Positions 34,953 to 44,533 of a stretch of DNA of 64,000 bases are shown here, in pieces. Below the pieces are notes generated by a model. The model saw nothing but the letters and a program-made list of their open reading frames with translations. It was not told the DNA's origin and did not search any database. Location: NCBI GenBank assembly GCA_910578815.1, contig CAJTSE010000009.1:123334-187333 (forward strand), read 5' to 3'. Source of the DNA: an uncultured Acetatifactor sp. (GTDB lineage: Bacteria > Bacillota > Clostridia > Lachnospirales > Lachnospiraceae). Within the stretch, counting starts at the first letter, position 1. Each line of letters opens with the position of its first letter. Both the position numbers and the translations under genes were made by a program.

Positions 34953-35600
34953 TCATGACTGGGGAAGCAGAATTTCCGTTGAGAAGGCTCCGTCCTCCGA
35001 CGCCCTGGTCACATAACCCCCATATTTTTTAACGACGGCCTCCACCCTGGCAATACCGAAGCCATGTCCCTCACCCTTTGTAGAACGAAAGCTGTGCTTT
35101 TTCCCGCCTGCCGCCGTATTCGTCAGGGCCAGATACAGATAATTTCCCTTCATTTCCATGTAAATGCGGATCAGGCGTTCTTCCTCCGGCAGCTCCATAC
35201 AGGCCTCCATGGCATTATCCAGCAGATTGCCGATGATGATACACAGATCCAGCTCCGATACCGTAAGGGCCACCGGAATCTGTGCCTGCGCCTTCACAAG
35301 GATTTTCCTCTCCGCCGCCAGGGACAGCTTGCTGTTTAAAATTGCATCCGCCATGCGGTTGCCGGTCCTGATCACCGTCTCCACATTTGTCAGATCGTCA
35401 TCCAGCAAGTCCAGATATTTTACCACATCCGTAAATTCCCCGTTGGCCGCATGGATTTTCATGGTTTGAATATGATGACGGTAATCATGCCTCCAGCCCC
35501 TCATTTTTGTATACATATTTTCCACTTCCGCATAATATTTCTGCAGAATCTCACTTTCAAAGGCTGCCACCCGCCTGGCGATCAGTCTGTCTAAAAACAT
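34953..35600 (-). CDS. sensor-less GHKL histidine kinase (AgrC-type core)
   Basis: A 215-residue kinase core: phosphoacceptor region GWRHDYRHHIQTMK (about residue 36), N-box IIGNLLDNAMEAC and G-box GEGHGFGIARVEAVV. AgrC-type kinases normally have 200 or more residues of membrane helices in front; here the ATG with GAGGTG upstream starts just before the dimerisation helix, and no membrane segment precedes it. It therefore looks like a genuinely short cytosolic kinase, or one that lost its sensor. It follows the response-regulator gene by 48 nt. Confidence 0.85.
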   Translation of the reverse strand: MFLDRLIARRVAAFESEILQKYYAEVENMYTKMRGWRHDYRHHIQTMKIHAANGEFTDVVKYLDLLDDDLTNVETVIRTGNRMADAILNSKLSLAAERKILVKAQAQIPVALTVSELDLCIIIGNLLDNAMEACMELPEEERLIRIYMEMKGNYLYLALTNTAAGGKKHSFRSTKGEGHGFGIARVEAVVKKYGGYVTRASEDGAFSTEILLPQS

Positions 35601-35648
35601 GGTAACACCTCACAAAAATCACCAATCAGCCCTGTCAATACCTGTGAC

Positions 35649-36350
35649 TCACAAATATCGGATCAGGGCAGTGTGTATCTCATTATAAACACCGCGGCTT
35701 AAAGGAACCACATCCCCATTTATCATAGTGATCTCTTTCCGCGTGATCTTACTGATATATTTCAGGCTCACCACATAAGACCGATGGGCCTTGTAAAAAG
35801 TCTCGTCCATCTGCTCCGCAAACTTACCCAGTGACATACGAACACGGTAATTTCCCTGCATGGTATGAACATTGACATAAACATTCTCTGCCTCCGCATA
35901 CAGAATATCCGTCAGCGGGACTTTAATATCGGCCTCGCCCGTGGCAAGCAGGACGCAGCGCTGCCTGCAGGAGAGGTTATGAACCGCCCGGTCCAGCACC
36001 GGATAAAGCTTTGCCTCATCTGCAGGCTTAATCAGGTAATGCAGGGCCGACACGTCAAAACCGTCACTGAAATACTCGTAATATCCGGTGATAAACACAA
36101 TCTGCACTGCCGTATTTTCGCTTCTCACCTGCTTTGCAAGCTCGATACCGCTCACTTCAGGCATCTCAACATCCAGCAGCAGAATGTCAAAGTCTTTACT
36201 CTCTTCATAACTGAATAAAAATTCCTTTGCTCCCGGATACTGCTCCAGTTCTATTAAATGCCGGTTTCCTCCGGCCCATATGCGAACCCGCTCTGCGAGA
36301 TAATTCCGCTGATCTGCATCATCATCACAGATCCCGATTTTCAAACGCAT
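35649..36350 (-). CDS. LytTR-family response regulator (AgrA/VirR type)
   Basis: A 233-residue regulator: receiver domain with acidic CDDDADQ, phosphoacceptor Asp60 in LLLDVEMPE and Lys in LIKPAD, then a LytTR DNA-binding domain from about residue 130 (DILYAEAENVYVNVHT, ETFYKAHRSYVVSLKYI). Precedes the kinase gene on the same strand. The LytTR double site 1.5 kb downstream, in front of the ABC exporter, is its most likely target. No agrBD-type peptide genes were found, so the inducing signal is unknown. Confidence 0.92.
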   Translation of the reverse strand: MRLKIGICDDDADQRNYLAERVRIWAGGNRHLIELEQYPGAKEFLFSYEESKDFDILLLDVEMPEVSGIELAKQVRSENTAVQIVFITGYYEYFSDGFDVSALHYLIKPADEAKLYPVLDRAVHNLSCRQRCVLLATGEADIKVPLTDILYAEAENVYVNVHTMQGNYRVRMSLGKFAEQMDETFYKAHRSYVVSLKYISKITRKEITMINGDVVPLSRGVYNEIHTALIRYL

Positions 36351-36461
36351 CTTATGTCTGTCCCCCCACCGCTACCTGCCTCTCCCTGCTTTCTCTGCCG
36401 GGAACCGGCTGCCACTCCTTATCCTGCTGCCTCTAGAGCACATTCGCCGCTTACCTGCGAA

Positions 36462-37913
36462 TCACCGTCCCTTGGCCTTCTGCAAAATACAGTCCACAGC
36501 CGCCTCGGCGTTTACAGGAAGCCTTCTTATCGCTGATGCCCCGCTCCCATTTTCTGTGTCTTCCACGCCCGTGTAAAAGGCCTGCAAAGCATATCTGGCC
36601 AGCAGCCCGGAAACCCGGCCCCTTTCAATGGAATCCTCTGTCCCCAGCACAATAACCACCAGATCATGTTCCATGATCCCGTCATCTGCAGTCAGGGACG
36701 TAACAAGACAAGCGCCTGCCTTATTTGTTGTTCCTGTCTTTAATCCTGTAACCCCCTGCAGATTAAACAGCAGCGGATTAGTATTGCGCACTTCCCGCCC
36801 AAGAGACGCTAAAACAGCGGATTTCAGGGAAGTGATGTCCGTAATCTGAGGATACACCTTCAAAAGATAAGATACCAGCCGGAACATATCCTCTGCACTC
36901 ATACGATTTTGACGCTTAGAGGGAATAGGTTCCTCCGTGTAAGCCGGCAATCCGTGACTGTTAAAAAAAACTGCCCGTGAAAGCCCCAGCTCCAGGGCCC
37001 TCTGATTCATCCTTTCCACAAAGGCTTCCTCCGAGCCGGCCACATACTCTGCCAGACATAATGCACACTCGTTGCTGGAGGGCAGCAGGGCACCCAATAA
37101 AAGCTCTCTGACGGGAACCTGCCCCCCGGCTTCCAACGGAATCACCCCGTCGTCGGATGCGGCAAGCGCCTGTGCTGCGGCAGATACCATTACCTGATCG
37201 TCAAGCGTAATCTGTCCCGCCGAAACAGCTTCCATGGTCAAAAGGCAGGTCATGAGCTTAGTGGTGCTGGCAATGGGATAATCTATATCAGACTGATATT
37301 GATAATAGACCTCACCTGTGGCAGCGTCTCCCACCAGCACGCTGTTTACACCGTAAAAATATCCCGCCGCTTCCAGCATGGCAGGTGAAACGGTCAAAGG
37401 TGCCTCTGTGTTAATCTGCAGCGAGCCGGGTGCCGGCATCCCGATATTTACGTCCAGGATCATGGCCAGATCCGCCGCCATCATGAAGCAGTCATAATAG
37501 CCGGACGGCAGCCGCATGATAATCGTATAATAATATACAATTTCTCCGTTTACCTTAAATTCGTTCCGACGCAGGGCAATATCCGGATTTTCACTGCTCT
37601 CCCAGGGAAGATTTTCCCCGCCAACGGGTGTATAGGCCATACCCGGATCAAGGGAAACGGAATTTTTCTTAATATTCAGAGAAAAGGACTTGTCCGTACC
37701 GTTAAGAACCATGGCTATATCCCGCAGGGAAAGATAGGTATTATGATCATAGCTGTAATCCAGGGTTTTTACGGTCCATGCCGGACCGTTATCCGCCTGT
37801 ACCTGCCAGAAGCCGGGCAGCTCATAGCTTGCATCTGCCCTCATGGGCAGTACGGAACAGATCAGAGCCGCAGCCAAAATTAAAATGCCTGCTTTTTTCA
37901 GGATTGTTTTCAT
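36462..37913 (-). CDS. D-alanyl-D-alanine carboxypeptidase (S11) with N-terminal stalk domain
   Basis: A 483-residue secreted enzyme trimming peptidoglycan stem peptides. Signal peptide (residues 1-28, cut near ADA-S), a copper-amine-oxidase-N-like domain (LSLRDIAMVLNGTDKSFSL, about 50-180), then the penicillin-binding fold with STTK, SSN and KTG motifs. The DacF-like C-terminal anchoring helix is not obvious; after the transpeptidase core about 40 polar residues follow. Located before the LytTR genes on the same strand, separated by 111 nt. Confidence 0.88.
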   Translation of the reverse strand: MKTILKKAGILILAAALICSVLPMRADASYELPGFWQVQADNGPAWTVKTLDYSYDHNTYLSLRDIAMVLNGTDKSFSLNIKKNSVSLDPGMAYTPVGGENLPWESSENPDIALRRNEFKVNGEIVYYYTIIMRLPSGYYDCFMMAADLAMILDVNIGMPAPGSLQINTEAPLTVSPAMLEAAGYFYGVNSVLVGDAATGEVYYQYQSDIDYPIASTTKLMTCLLTMEAVSAGQITLDDQVMVSAAAQALAASDDGVIPLEAGGQVPVRELLLGALLPSSNECALCLAEYVAGSEEAFVERMNQRALELGLSRAVFFNSHGLPAYTEEPIPSKRQNRMSAEDMFRLVSYLLKVYPQITDITSLKSAVLASLGREVRNTNPLLFNLQGVTGLKTGTTNKAGACLVTSLTADDGIMEHDLVVIVLGTEDSIERGRVSGLLARYALQAFYTGVEDTENGSGASAIRRLPVNAEAAVDCILQKAKGR

Positions 37914-38066
37914 GGTATCTCCCTTCTTCGCCTGTCAGTTCAGGTAATTGTAAAACGTTCCATTCTCAGTCAGGCTTTTAAAACTTCCATAATTACTCTC
38001 ATTCCGCCGCGCAAGCGGCATCTAAATCTGCGGGAACTTTGAGACGCGCAGCGTCACAAATTCCGA

Positions 38067-38090
38067 GATTGAAAATTTCAATTTTCAATC
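38067..38090 (-). terminator. hairpin directly after the 264-aa membrane-anchored protein gene
   Basis: GATTGAAAAT and ATTTTCAATC with a 4-nt loop, perfect 10-bp AT-rich stem adjoining the stop codon; no strong U-run. Confidence 0.5.
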
Positions 38091-38885
38091 TTACTCATCT
38101 CGTTTTAATGTATAAACCATCGGATACTGTTCAAAAAAATGACCAGTTAAGTCAACGTCTTCCTTTTCCATTTCTTCTAACAAAATCAGCTCCGTACCCT
38201 TGCGGATATAACGCTCTGCTCTTCTTGCGGCGGCAGCTCCGTCCCCATCAAATTCTCTGTATAAAATACCTTCCGCAATCTCATAAGTGCCACTGCCTTC
38301 ATACAGGGCCTGCAGCTCTTCCAGAGAAGGCAGCAGGGCCGGGCCGCAGGACATTAAGTAGGAGACTGTTGACATCCCGAAGGTTTCCGTTACCAGCGCT
38401 TCCAGCGCCTCATCCTCCGTACTGCCCGTATAGCCCGCCATACGAAGCCGCTCGGTCAAAAGAGCCCGAAAAGCGCCGGCAAAGGCTTCATAAGCCTCCT
38501 GCCTGCAGGCATCATAGCTTTCCTTCAGAACACTGCTTTGAAAGATTCCCTGAGACCGGCTGCTCTGTTCCAGGGTCAAGTTGACTTCTATAGTCAAATT
38601 CTGCATATAGCTTTCCATCTCCTCCAAAGTCAGCGAGACCGCCTCGATCTCCTGCAGCCAGCCAAGAGCCGTAACCGCCGCCTGTTCCGTTACGTCCAGC
38701 CTGGCAGTCCACAGACCGGACAGATTTTTGTCGTCTGCTGCAAAAAAATGAAGATAGGCCAATGATACGGTGGAAACGCCTAATGTGATTAGCAGCAGGA
38801 TCAATATCGTATTTTTCACGCTTTTTTTCATAAAATACCCCATGCCCGCGCTGACGGGCTTTCCGGCTTTCATCCATTCAGACAT
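38091..38885 (-). CDS. membrane-anchored protein of unknown function
   Basis: Up to 264 residues with one transmembrane helix at about residues 25-46 (TILILLLITLGVSTVSLAYL), a short cytoplasmic N-terminus and a mostly helical, acidic extracellular part of about 210 residues (many Glu and Ala; MESYMQNLTIEV, ALLTERLRMAGY). The start is uncertain: ATG at 38885 has AAGGCGG nearby, while the ATG at 38831 (MKKSVKNT) gives a more typical anchor. I do not recognise the family. Neighbours are a carboxypeptidase and a phosphoesterase, so a cell-envelope role is possible. Confidence 0.6.
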   Translation of the reverse strand: MSEWMKAGKPVSAGMGYFMKKSVKNTILILLLITLGVSTVSLAYLHFFAADDKNLSGLWTARLDVTEQAAVTALGWLQEIEAVSLTLEEMESYMQNLTIEVNLTLEQSSRSQGIFQSSVLKESYDACRQEAYEAFAGAFRALLTERLRMAGYTGSTEDEALEALVTETFGMSTVSYLMSCGPALLPSLEELQALYEGSGTYEIAEGILYREFDGDGAAAARRAERYIRKGTELILLEEMEKEDVDLTGHFFEQYPMVYTLKRDE

Positions 38886-39060
38886 GCCGCCTTAAGCGGC
38901 GCAAACAGTCAATGATTATATTATACTTTAGTTAAAACCATTATTCAATGTCTATACTTATAAAATCTTATCACAAAACTAACCGTTCAGCCATGCCATT
39001 TCCGCTTTTAATTGTATGAACAGAATAGACATTTTTACCAACAATTTATATAACTGTTGC

Positions 39061-39867
39061 TCACAAAATCTTTACGGGGCCGGAAATGACTTCCCTGGCC
39101 ACATACAAGGTGCTGTCAGCCCTGGCTGTCATGGTCCACTTCACAAGAGTCATTTCTCCCCCCTGAATCTCAATACAGGTAATGCAGCGGGGATGGACGC
39201 AGCTGCCCGTATTGTAATAATAGGAGGGCTCTTCCGGCAGCACGGGGCGGTGTGTATGCCCCGTGACTAAAATATGCCGGTGAGCCTCCGCCCAGCTGCG
39301 CAGACTTTCCTCGCACTTTTCCTTTACCTGATAGTTCTTGGCTGCACTGGTAGGGTCCAGAAAACCCAGATTTTCCAGGGGACTCCAAAAGTACCGCACC
39401 AGAAACCGGGCTATGGGCCACAACGTAGAATTTAACAGGCTGGCCTGGTGACCATGGGTCAGGTACAGGGATTTTTCGGGCATGGCATCGGAATACAGGA
39501 TCACCGCCTCCAAAAAGGCCGGATTCTTTTTACGGACAATATTATGATTACCATATAAGAGATGAAGCCGGCCTCTTTCCTCAAACCGGGCAAACATGCA
39601 GTAAGCGTCCTCGTGGATCTCCGTAATATTGCGCAGCTTCCGATTCTCCCACAGCTCTTCCCCGTCTCCCAGTTCAATATAAGTGAACCCGTTCCTGTAA
39701 TAATGCTCCAGCGCCGCATAGTACAAGTGCTGATTTTTCAAAAAATTGTCCGACGAGGTGCCCACCCCTCTGTGGCAGTCGCTGATCAGCACATATCTGG
39801 AACACTTGTGAAAGGGCAGCACCAGGGCCTGTGCAAAAGCACGTTTCAGGCGTCTTCCGGTACTCAT
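39061..39867 (-). CDS. calcineurin-like metallophosphoesterase
   Basis: A 268-residue cytosolic protein with all metallophosphoesterase motifs: ISDCHRG (DxH), ELGDGEELWENR (GD), LLYGNHN (GNH), YLTHGHQ and VTGHTHRP. The order and spacing fit the family that includes LpxH-like and nucleotide phosphatases; a Gram-positive substrate is not obvious. Its ATG overlaps the stop of the DUF4474 gene (ATGA), so the two are translationally coupled, which suggests a shared pathway. The frame extends 9 codons upstream to a GTG; the coupled ATG is preferred. Confidence 0.85.
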   Translation of the reverse strand: MSTGRRLKRAFAQALVLPFHKCSRYVLISDCHRGVGTSSDNFLKNQHLYYAALEHYYRNGFTYIELGDGEELWENRKLRNITEIHEDAYCMFARFEERGRLHLLYGNHNIVRKKNPAFLEAVILYSDAMPEKSLYLTHGHQASLLNSTLWPIARFLVRYFWSPLENLGFLDPTSAAKNYQVKEKCEESLRSWAEAHRHILVTGHTHRPVLPEEPSYYYNTGSCVHPRCITCIEIQGGEMTLVKWTMTARADSTLYVAREVISGPVKIL

Positions 39868-40817
39868 GACTTTTCTCTTCTGCCGGGTCTGCACCTTTTA
39901 CAGTATTTAGGGCGGTGACAGCCGTTTTTCCGATGGCACCTTCTGTGGCAGCGACGCAGACGCATCAGCTTTCTAAAGCAGAACGGAATATAGTAGTACA
40001 AAAACAGAATGCGGTCCTCCGTGCAGACAAAAGGTCTGGTAATCCATACAAACAAGCGGCAGTACATTCGATTTAAGCACTGAGAAAGTCTGCGGTGAAA
40101 CCTTGTGAGCAGTCCGTAATGCTCCGGCAGGGGCCGGTGAAAGGCAAAGGACAGACAGAGATTCTGCACCGTAATCAGTTCGCCGGGATAACCTGCATGG
40201 CATAAGCCCCGGTGAAAGGCCTCCAGCATTTCCCTGTTGGGGAAGCAGATGGTCGCCTTCAGGCACAGCTTAGAGGGCCTGGAAAAAACGCCCGGCAAAA
40301 AGGCCGTCAGCCACCAATGCCTCTCGGAAATCTTCACATAGTCGCCGTTTTCCTCATACAGCTCCAGAGAACAGGGCAGCATTTCCTCATCCTCCGCCGC
40401 CTGAAAAAGCGTAGAGCGATATTCGGACTCCGACAACAGCCTGTCGGCGTGATAGATCCCGATTTCCGCACCGGTGTTGATTCCGTACTGTCCTTTCCAG
40501 AACTCGATCAGCCATGTCTTTCCGCAATAATTGAAATAGACCGGAAGAGAATCAAATACCATCTGGAAGCGGGGCGCCATATAGTCATAGAGCCAGGTAT
40601 AATCGGCGGCTTTCTGCCAGGCATCCAGGGTGGACGAGAAATAGCCGCAGCAGCAGTGGTAATCATAGCCAAAGGGCTTTGCCAATTCCTCCACCAGCGA
40701 GCACTTATCGCTCTTATCCATGCACTCGATCTTACAGATGATCTTTTTCCTGCGGAAATGTCCGAAGATGATACCGATCAGGGCAAGCAGCAATAAAATA
40801 AACAAAGCAGCATACAT
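39864..40817 (-). CDS. DUF4474-domain protein, membrane-anchored
   Basis: A 317-residue protein with one N-terminal hydrophobic helix (MYAALFILLLLALIGIIF) and the DUF4474 core (FGYDYHCCCGYFSSTLDAWQ, WLIEFWKGQYGINTGAEIGIY). The C-terminal 45 residues are strikingly basic and rich in Arg, Cys and His (LRRCHRRCHRKNGCHR). Function unknown. It begins 35 nt after the ABC pair and is coupled to the phosphoesterase. Confidence 0.75.
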   Translation of the reverse strand: MYAALFILLLLALIGIIFGHFRRKKIICKIECMDKSDKCSLVEELAKPFGYDYHCCCGYFSSTLDAWQKAADYTWLYDYMAPRFQMVFDSLPVYFNYCGKTWLIEFWKGQYGINTGAEIGIYHADRLLSESEYRSTLFQAAEDEEMLPCSLELYEENGDYVKISERHWWLTAFLPGVFSRPSKLCLKATICFPNREMLEAFHRGLCHAGYPGELITVQNLCLSFAFHRPLPEHYGLLTRFHRRLSQCLNRMYCRLFVWITRPFVCTEDRILFLYYYIPFCFRKLMRLRRCHRRCHRKNGCHRPKYCKRCRPGRREKS

Positions 40818-40852
40818 ATAGATAACTTACCATCCTATGATGTTTTGCTTTA

Positions 40853-42499
40853 TTATATGCCGGATTTTGAAAAGGTTTCGCGGAATGGGGCTCCCCACTC
40901 AATCACTCTGCTGCAGCGGGCCACCGACGTTCCCCTGTGAGTAACCATAATCAGGGTCTTCCCCGCGGCGTCTTCCTGAAGTAATAAATTCAGAATTTCG
41001 CTTTCATTCTGATAATCCAGGGCGGAGGTAGCTTCGTCAAAAACAATCAGCTCCGCATTCTGCATAAACAGCCTGGCAATCAACAGCCGCTGCTTTTGGC
41101 CGCCGGAGAGCTTAATGCCGTTTTCTCCGATCACGGTTTCAAAGCCCTTTTCAAGACTTTGGATAAATTCCATGATATTTGCCCTGACACAGGCAGCCTT
41201 TAATTCCTCTTCCCCGGCGTCTGCCCTGCCAAACAGCAGGTTCTCCCTGATTGTGAGGTTAAACAGCGTAGAATCCTGCATTAAAAAGCCCGCTTTTGCA
41301 TACAGCTCCTGTCTGGCAATCTGCTCCATGGGCACACCATTCCACAGGACTTCTCCCCTCCCCGGAGCGATGCAGCCTGCCATCAGCTTAATCAGCGTAC
41401 TCTTGCCGCAGCCGCTTTCCCCCCTGATGGCCACGGTCTCTCCCCTGTTTATCTTCAAATTGCAGGCCTGCAGCACGTTCCCCTGGCCTTCTCCGTAGGA
41501 AAATGCCACATTCCGAAACTCCACGCTTTCAAAATGCTCCAGCCCACAGGGCCTCTCCGGAATACGCAGTTTCATGATTTCCTCCAGCCGCTTAACGGAA
41601 GCCTCCTGCTCTCCCCGCTGTATTAGAATATCCGATATTTGCAGCAGGCGGTTCACAAAACCCCCATAATACTCCATAAACGCCAGCAGTGCCGGCACCG
41701 TAGCCATATGGTAAATAACCAGTATCCCTCCCAGCAGATACAGCCCCATCTTTGTCAGGAACACGTCCTTAAATGCCAGAAAGGTCCTGTTTAAAAACCA
41801 GAAAATATGAGATTTCAGGAAAGAATCTCCCAGCTCCTTCCACAGCCCCTCAAACTGCCGCTGCTGCCGTTCCTCCTGGCAGTTCGTTTTGACTTCTTTC
41901 CAGAAAAACATGTTATGAATCATGAAATCATTGTACTTTCCAAGAATTTCTCTGCGGCGCTGATACTGCACATTGCTTTTGGCTTTGATCCTGCGGGTAA
42001 TATAAAAGGACAGCGGAAGCAGCAGGAAGCTGACCACGGCCAGAACCCAGTTCAAATATAGCAGAATTGCGGTCATAATCGGCACGCTGACCGCCGCCAC
42101 CCACAGCTCCAGCTTCTTTTCCCAATAAACCGCCGCATTCTCCGTATCCTTGTGCAGGCGCTCCTTCAGCTCACCCGCCGTGTACCCGGCCAGCACCTTC
42201 AGATCCAGCTTGCTGTACTTTTCCAGTACATTCCCTTTCGCCTCCAGCACCATTGCCGGAAAGATCCGGTTATAGACCTGCTTTAAAAGCACCGAAACAA
42301 ACGCCTTGGCCGCAAATACTGCTGCATAAAGCCCCATCACGGCCCAGAGCCACTCAAGCCTTTTATACGTGATTACCTGATTCAAAAAGAGCAGATAGCA
42401 ATAGGGAGGCAATAACAGCAGACCTTCTTTCAGAAATCGAAGAACTATATACAGTATCATTTTCCATCGGTAGGATTTAATTGCAATGCACCCGTTCAT
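40853..42499 (-). CDS. ABC exporter half-transporter (548 aa)
   Basis: Six-helix membrane domain and nucleotide-binding domain: Walker A GESGCGKSTLIKLM, signature LSGGQKQRLLIARLF, Walker B IVFDEATSALD, switch MVTHRG. Slightly short for the family (usual 570-600) but complete. Overlaps the previous gene by four bases, so it is made with it as a heterodimeric exporter. The substrate is unknown; no precursor-peptide or modification gene is adjacent. Confidence 0.9.
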   Translation of the reverse strand: MNGCIAIKSYRWKMILYIVLRFLKEGLLLLPPYCYLLFLNQVITYKRLEWLWAVMGLYAAVFAAKAFVSVLLKQVYNRIFPAMVLEAKGNVLEKYSKLDLKVLAGYTAGELKERLHKDTENAAVYWEKKLELWVAAVSVPIMTAILLYLNWVLAVVSFLLLPLSFYITRRIKAKSNVQYQRRREILGKYNDFMIHNMFFWKEVKTNCQEERQQRQFEGLWKELGDSFLKSHIFWFLNRTFLAFKDVFLTKMGLYLLGGILVIYHMATVPALLAFMEYYGGFVNRLLQISDILIQRGEQEASVKRLEEIMKLRIPERPCGLEHFESVEFRNVAFSYGEGQGNVLQACNLKINRGETVAIRGESGCGKSTLIKLMAGCIAPGRGEVLWNGVPMEQIARQELYAKAGFLMQDSTLFNLTIRENLLFGRADAGEEELKAACVRANIMEFIQSLEKGFETVIGENGIKLSGGQKQRLLIARLFMQNAELIVFDEATSALDYQNESEILNLLLQEDAAGKTLIMVTHRGTSVARCSRVIEWGAPFRETFSKSGI

Positions 42500-44376
42500 A
42501 TCAGATCCCGCTCCTTTCTCCCGCCGGCCTGCCGATATTCCTCATAGAGGGTTCTGTATAACTCACTCTCCTTCATCAGGAAAGGATGGTCTCCCACTGC
42601 CGCCGCTCGTCCCTGCTCTATCACTACTGCCTTACCCGCCGCCAGTACCGTTGAAAAGCGATGAGCTACCGTAAGAATCGTAGTATCCGGAAGCCGTTCA
42701 TACACGAAGGCATTCACTTCCCGCTCCGTGGCTTCATCCAATGCAGAGGTAGCCTCATCCAAGAGCAGTATCTTGGGCTGTCTGTAAATACATCTGGCAA
42801 TGGCGATTCTCTGCTTCTGCCCGCCGGACATTTCTCTGCTGCCGCTTCCGATCACGGTATCCAGCCCTTCCGGCCATTGCTCTACCAGCTCCTTTAATTT
42901 CAGGCCCTCCAAGATCTCCCAGATCAGGGCGTCTTGCCCCGGATCGTCCGACAGAATAATATTTTCCCGGAGACTTCCGTGAAAGAGACCGTTTTCCTGC
43001 TGCACCACCGCAACCTGCTGCCGCAGACTGCTTAAAGTGAACTCTTTTATATTCACCCCGTCTACATAAATCCCGCCCTTCAGAGGCTCATACAGACGAC
43101 AGAGAAGCTGTAGCAGCGTGCTTTTTCCTTCGCCGCTTTTCCCCACGAAGGCCACCTTCTCTCCTGCCTCTATCTGCAGACTAAAATTTTTGAGTATATA
43201 GTTATACCTCCTGTCCGCTTCATAAGAAGGTGTGCAAACACCCTCTTTGGACATTAATTCAATATTTGGAAGTTTACTCCCAAACTTTTCTTCCCCCGCA
43301 GCCCCTTCTCCGGAATCCTTATCCCTGACAGTCCCGCCGTGAATTTCCTGCTCTTCATACCCAAAGGATACCTCACGAAAGCAAATCCTTCCCCTTTTTA
43401 TCTCCATATCCTTCGCCCCTGGCAGATCCTCTTCCGTCTCCCATTCCAGCAATTCCCGCACCCGCCCGATACCTGCCAAATTACCTGCTATATCCGTTAT
43501 CTTCCTTCCCAGCGCGTTATAGTAGGAGGCACAGGTGGCAAAATACGCCGCACAGGCTACAAACTGCCCCACGGTTATGGTATCCCTGACAATACAGAAA
43601 GCTGCAATGCAATAGACACAGAGCTGCCCCAGCAAAGTCAGGCCTTCATTTACATTTGCAGAAGCCAGCTCCTGATAGCCCGCGCCCACCTCTTCCTCTA
43701 TCACCTTCCTGGTTTTGGCTTCATAGTCGCGCTTTACTTTCTCCTGGGCATTCAGCAGCTTCCACTGGGAAATTCCCGTCATCATCTCCAGAATCCAGGC
43801 CTCCGCCAGCCCTCTCTGATTTCGAATTTTCTCCTGCCGCGCCTTCAGCTTTGCAGCAAAATAACGGATGGACCACGCCATCACCGGCGTCAGGATAATG
43901 GACACCAGCCCCAGCAGCCAGTTTGTATACAACAAATAACCAATAGAAATTGCCAGCTGAAGAAAATTAGCCAGCACATAAAACAGACTCCGGTGGATAA
44001 ATTCCAGAAAACACTCCGTGTCATCCATAATGCGCTTCATTACGTCACCGCTCTTGACATTCGTCCACACGGCTGCCTTCATCCGTAAAAGGTGCCTGAA
44101 CATACGCCTGCGGATTTCCACAACATAAGAAGCCTCCAGATGGGCCCACAGATAATTCAGCGCCCCATGGCCGCATTGATTTAAAAAGTATAGACCTGCA
44201 TATAAAAAGAAATACAGCAGAAACCCCTTCATCTGCTGTTTATAAAAGATCTCGTCCACAATTTTTCCCGTGACAAAAGGGAACATGGCCCCGGTTACCG
44301 TACCAAACAGCACGGACAGCAACAACAGGAAAAAACGCCCTCTGTACCCTTTGGTAGTACTGTATACGAATTTCAT
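42496..44376 (-). CDS. ABC exporter half-transporter (626 aa)
   Basis: Six helices, then Walker A GKSGEGKSTLLQLL, signature MSGGQKQRIAIARCI, Walker B ILLLDEATSALD. An insert of about 55 residues between the membrane domain and the Walker A (around residues 345-400, rich in Gly, Glu and Lys) makes it longer than its partner. First gene of its operon, with a hairpin-containing promoter upstream that is shared in design with the Wadjet promoter. Confidence 0.9.
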   Translation of the reverse strand: MKFVYSTTKGYRGRFFLLLLSVLFGTVTGAMFPFVTGKIVDEIFYKQQMKGFLLYFFLYAGLYFLNQCGHGALNYLWAHLEASYVVEIRRRMFRHLLRMKAAVWTNVKSGDVMKRIMDDTECFLEFIHRSLFYVLANFLQLAISIGYLLYTNWLLGLVSIILTPVMAWSIRYFAAKLKARQEKIRNQRGLAEAWILEMMTGISQWKLLNAQEKVKRDYEAKTRKVIEEEVGAGYQELASANVNEGLTLLGQLCVYCIAAFCIVRDTITVGQFVACAAYFATCASYYNALGRKITDIAGNLAGIGRVRELLEWETEEDLPGAKDMEIKRGRICFREVSFGYEEQEIHGGTVRDKDSGEGAAGEEKFGSKLPNIELMSKEGVCTPSYEADRRYNYILKNFSLQIEAGEKVAFVGKSGEGKSTLLQLLCRLYEPLKGGIYVDGVNIKEFTLSSLRQQVAVVQQENGLFHGSLRENIILSDDPGQDALIWEILEGLKLKELVEQWPEGLDTVIGSGSREMSGGQKQRIAIARCIYRQPKILLLDEATSALDEATEREVNAFVYERLPDTTILTVAHRFSTVLAAGKAVVIEQGRAAAVGDHPFLMKESELYRTLYEEYRQAGGRKERDLI

Positions 44377-44425
44377 CCCGAACCTCGCTTATGAAAAAGT
44401 ATGGCAACGAAAAAGCTTTAATTGT

Positions 44426-44468
44426 ATTATACCAAATAGCAGGCGAAAGTGAAAGTCCTTTCGCCTGC
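44426..44468 (-). promoter_or_regulatory. promoter with embedded inverted repeat, copy 1
   Basis: TATAAT (44431-44426, minus) preceded by the inverted repeat GCAGGCGAAAG (44439-44449) / CTTTCGCCTGC (44458-44468), which covers the -35 region (TTTCAC). The upstream arm could also end the MFS transcript. A second copy of the same arrangement is at 63070-63112. Confidence 0.6.
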
Positions 44469-44533
44469 CCGCTTCTTTTCCGTTACATTGGACCTGCTTC
44501 GTCAAACACCTGAAAAGTACGAAGCTTATCCAA

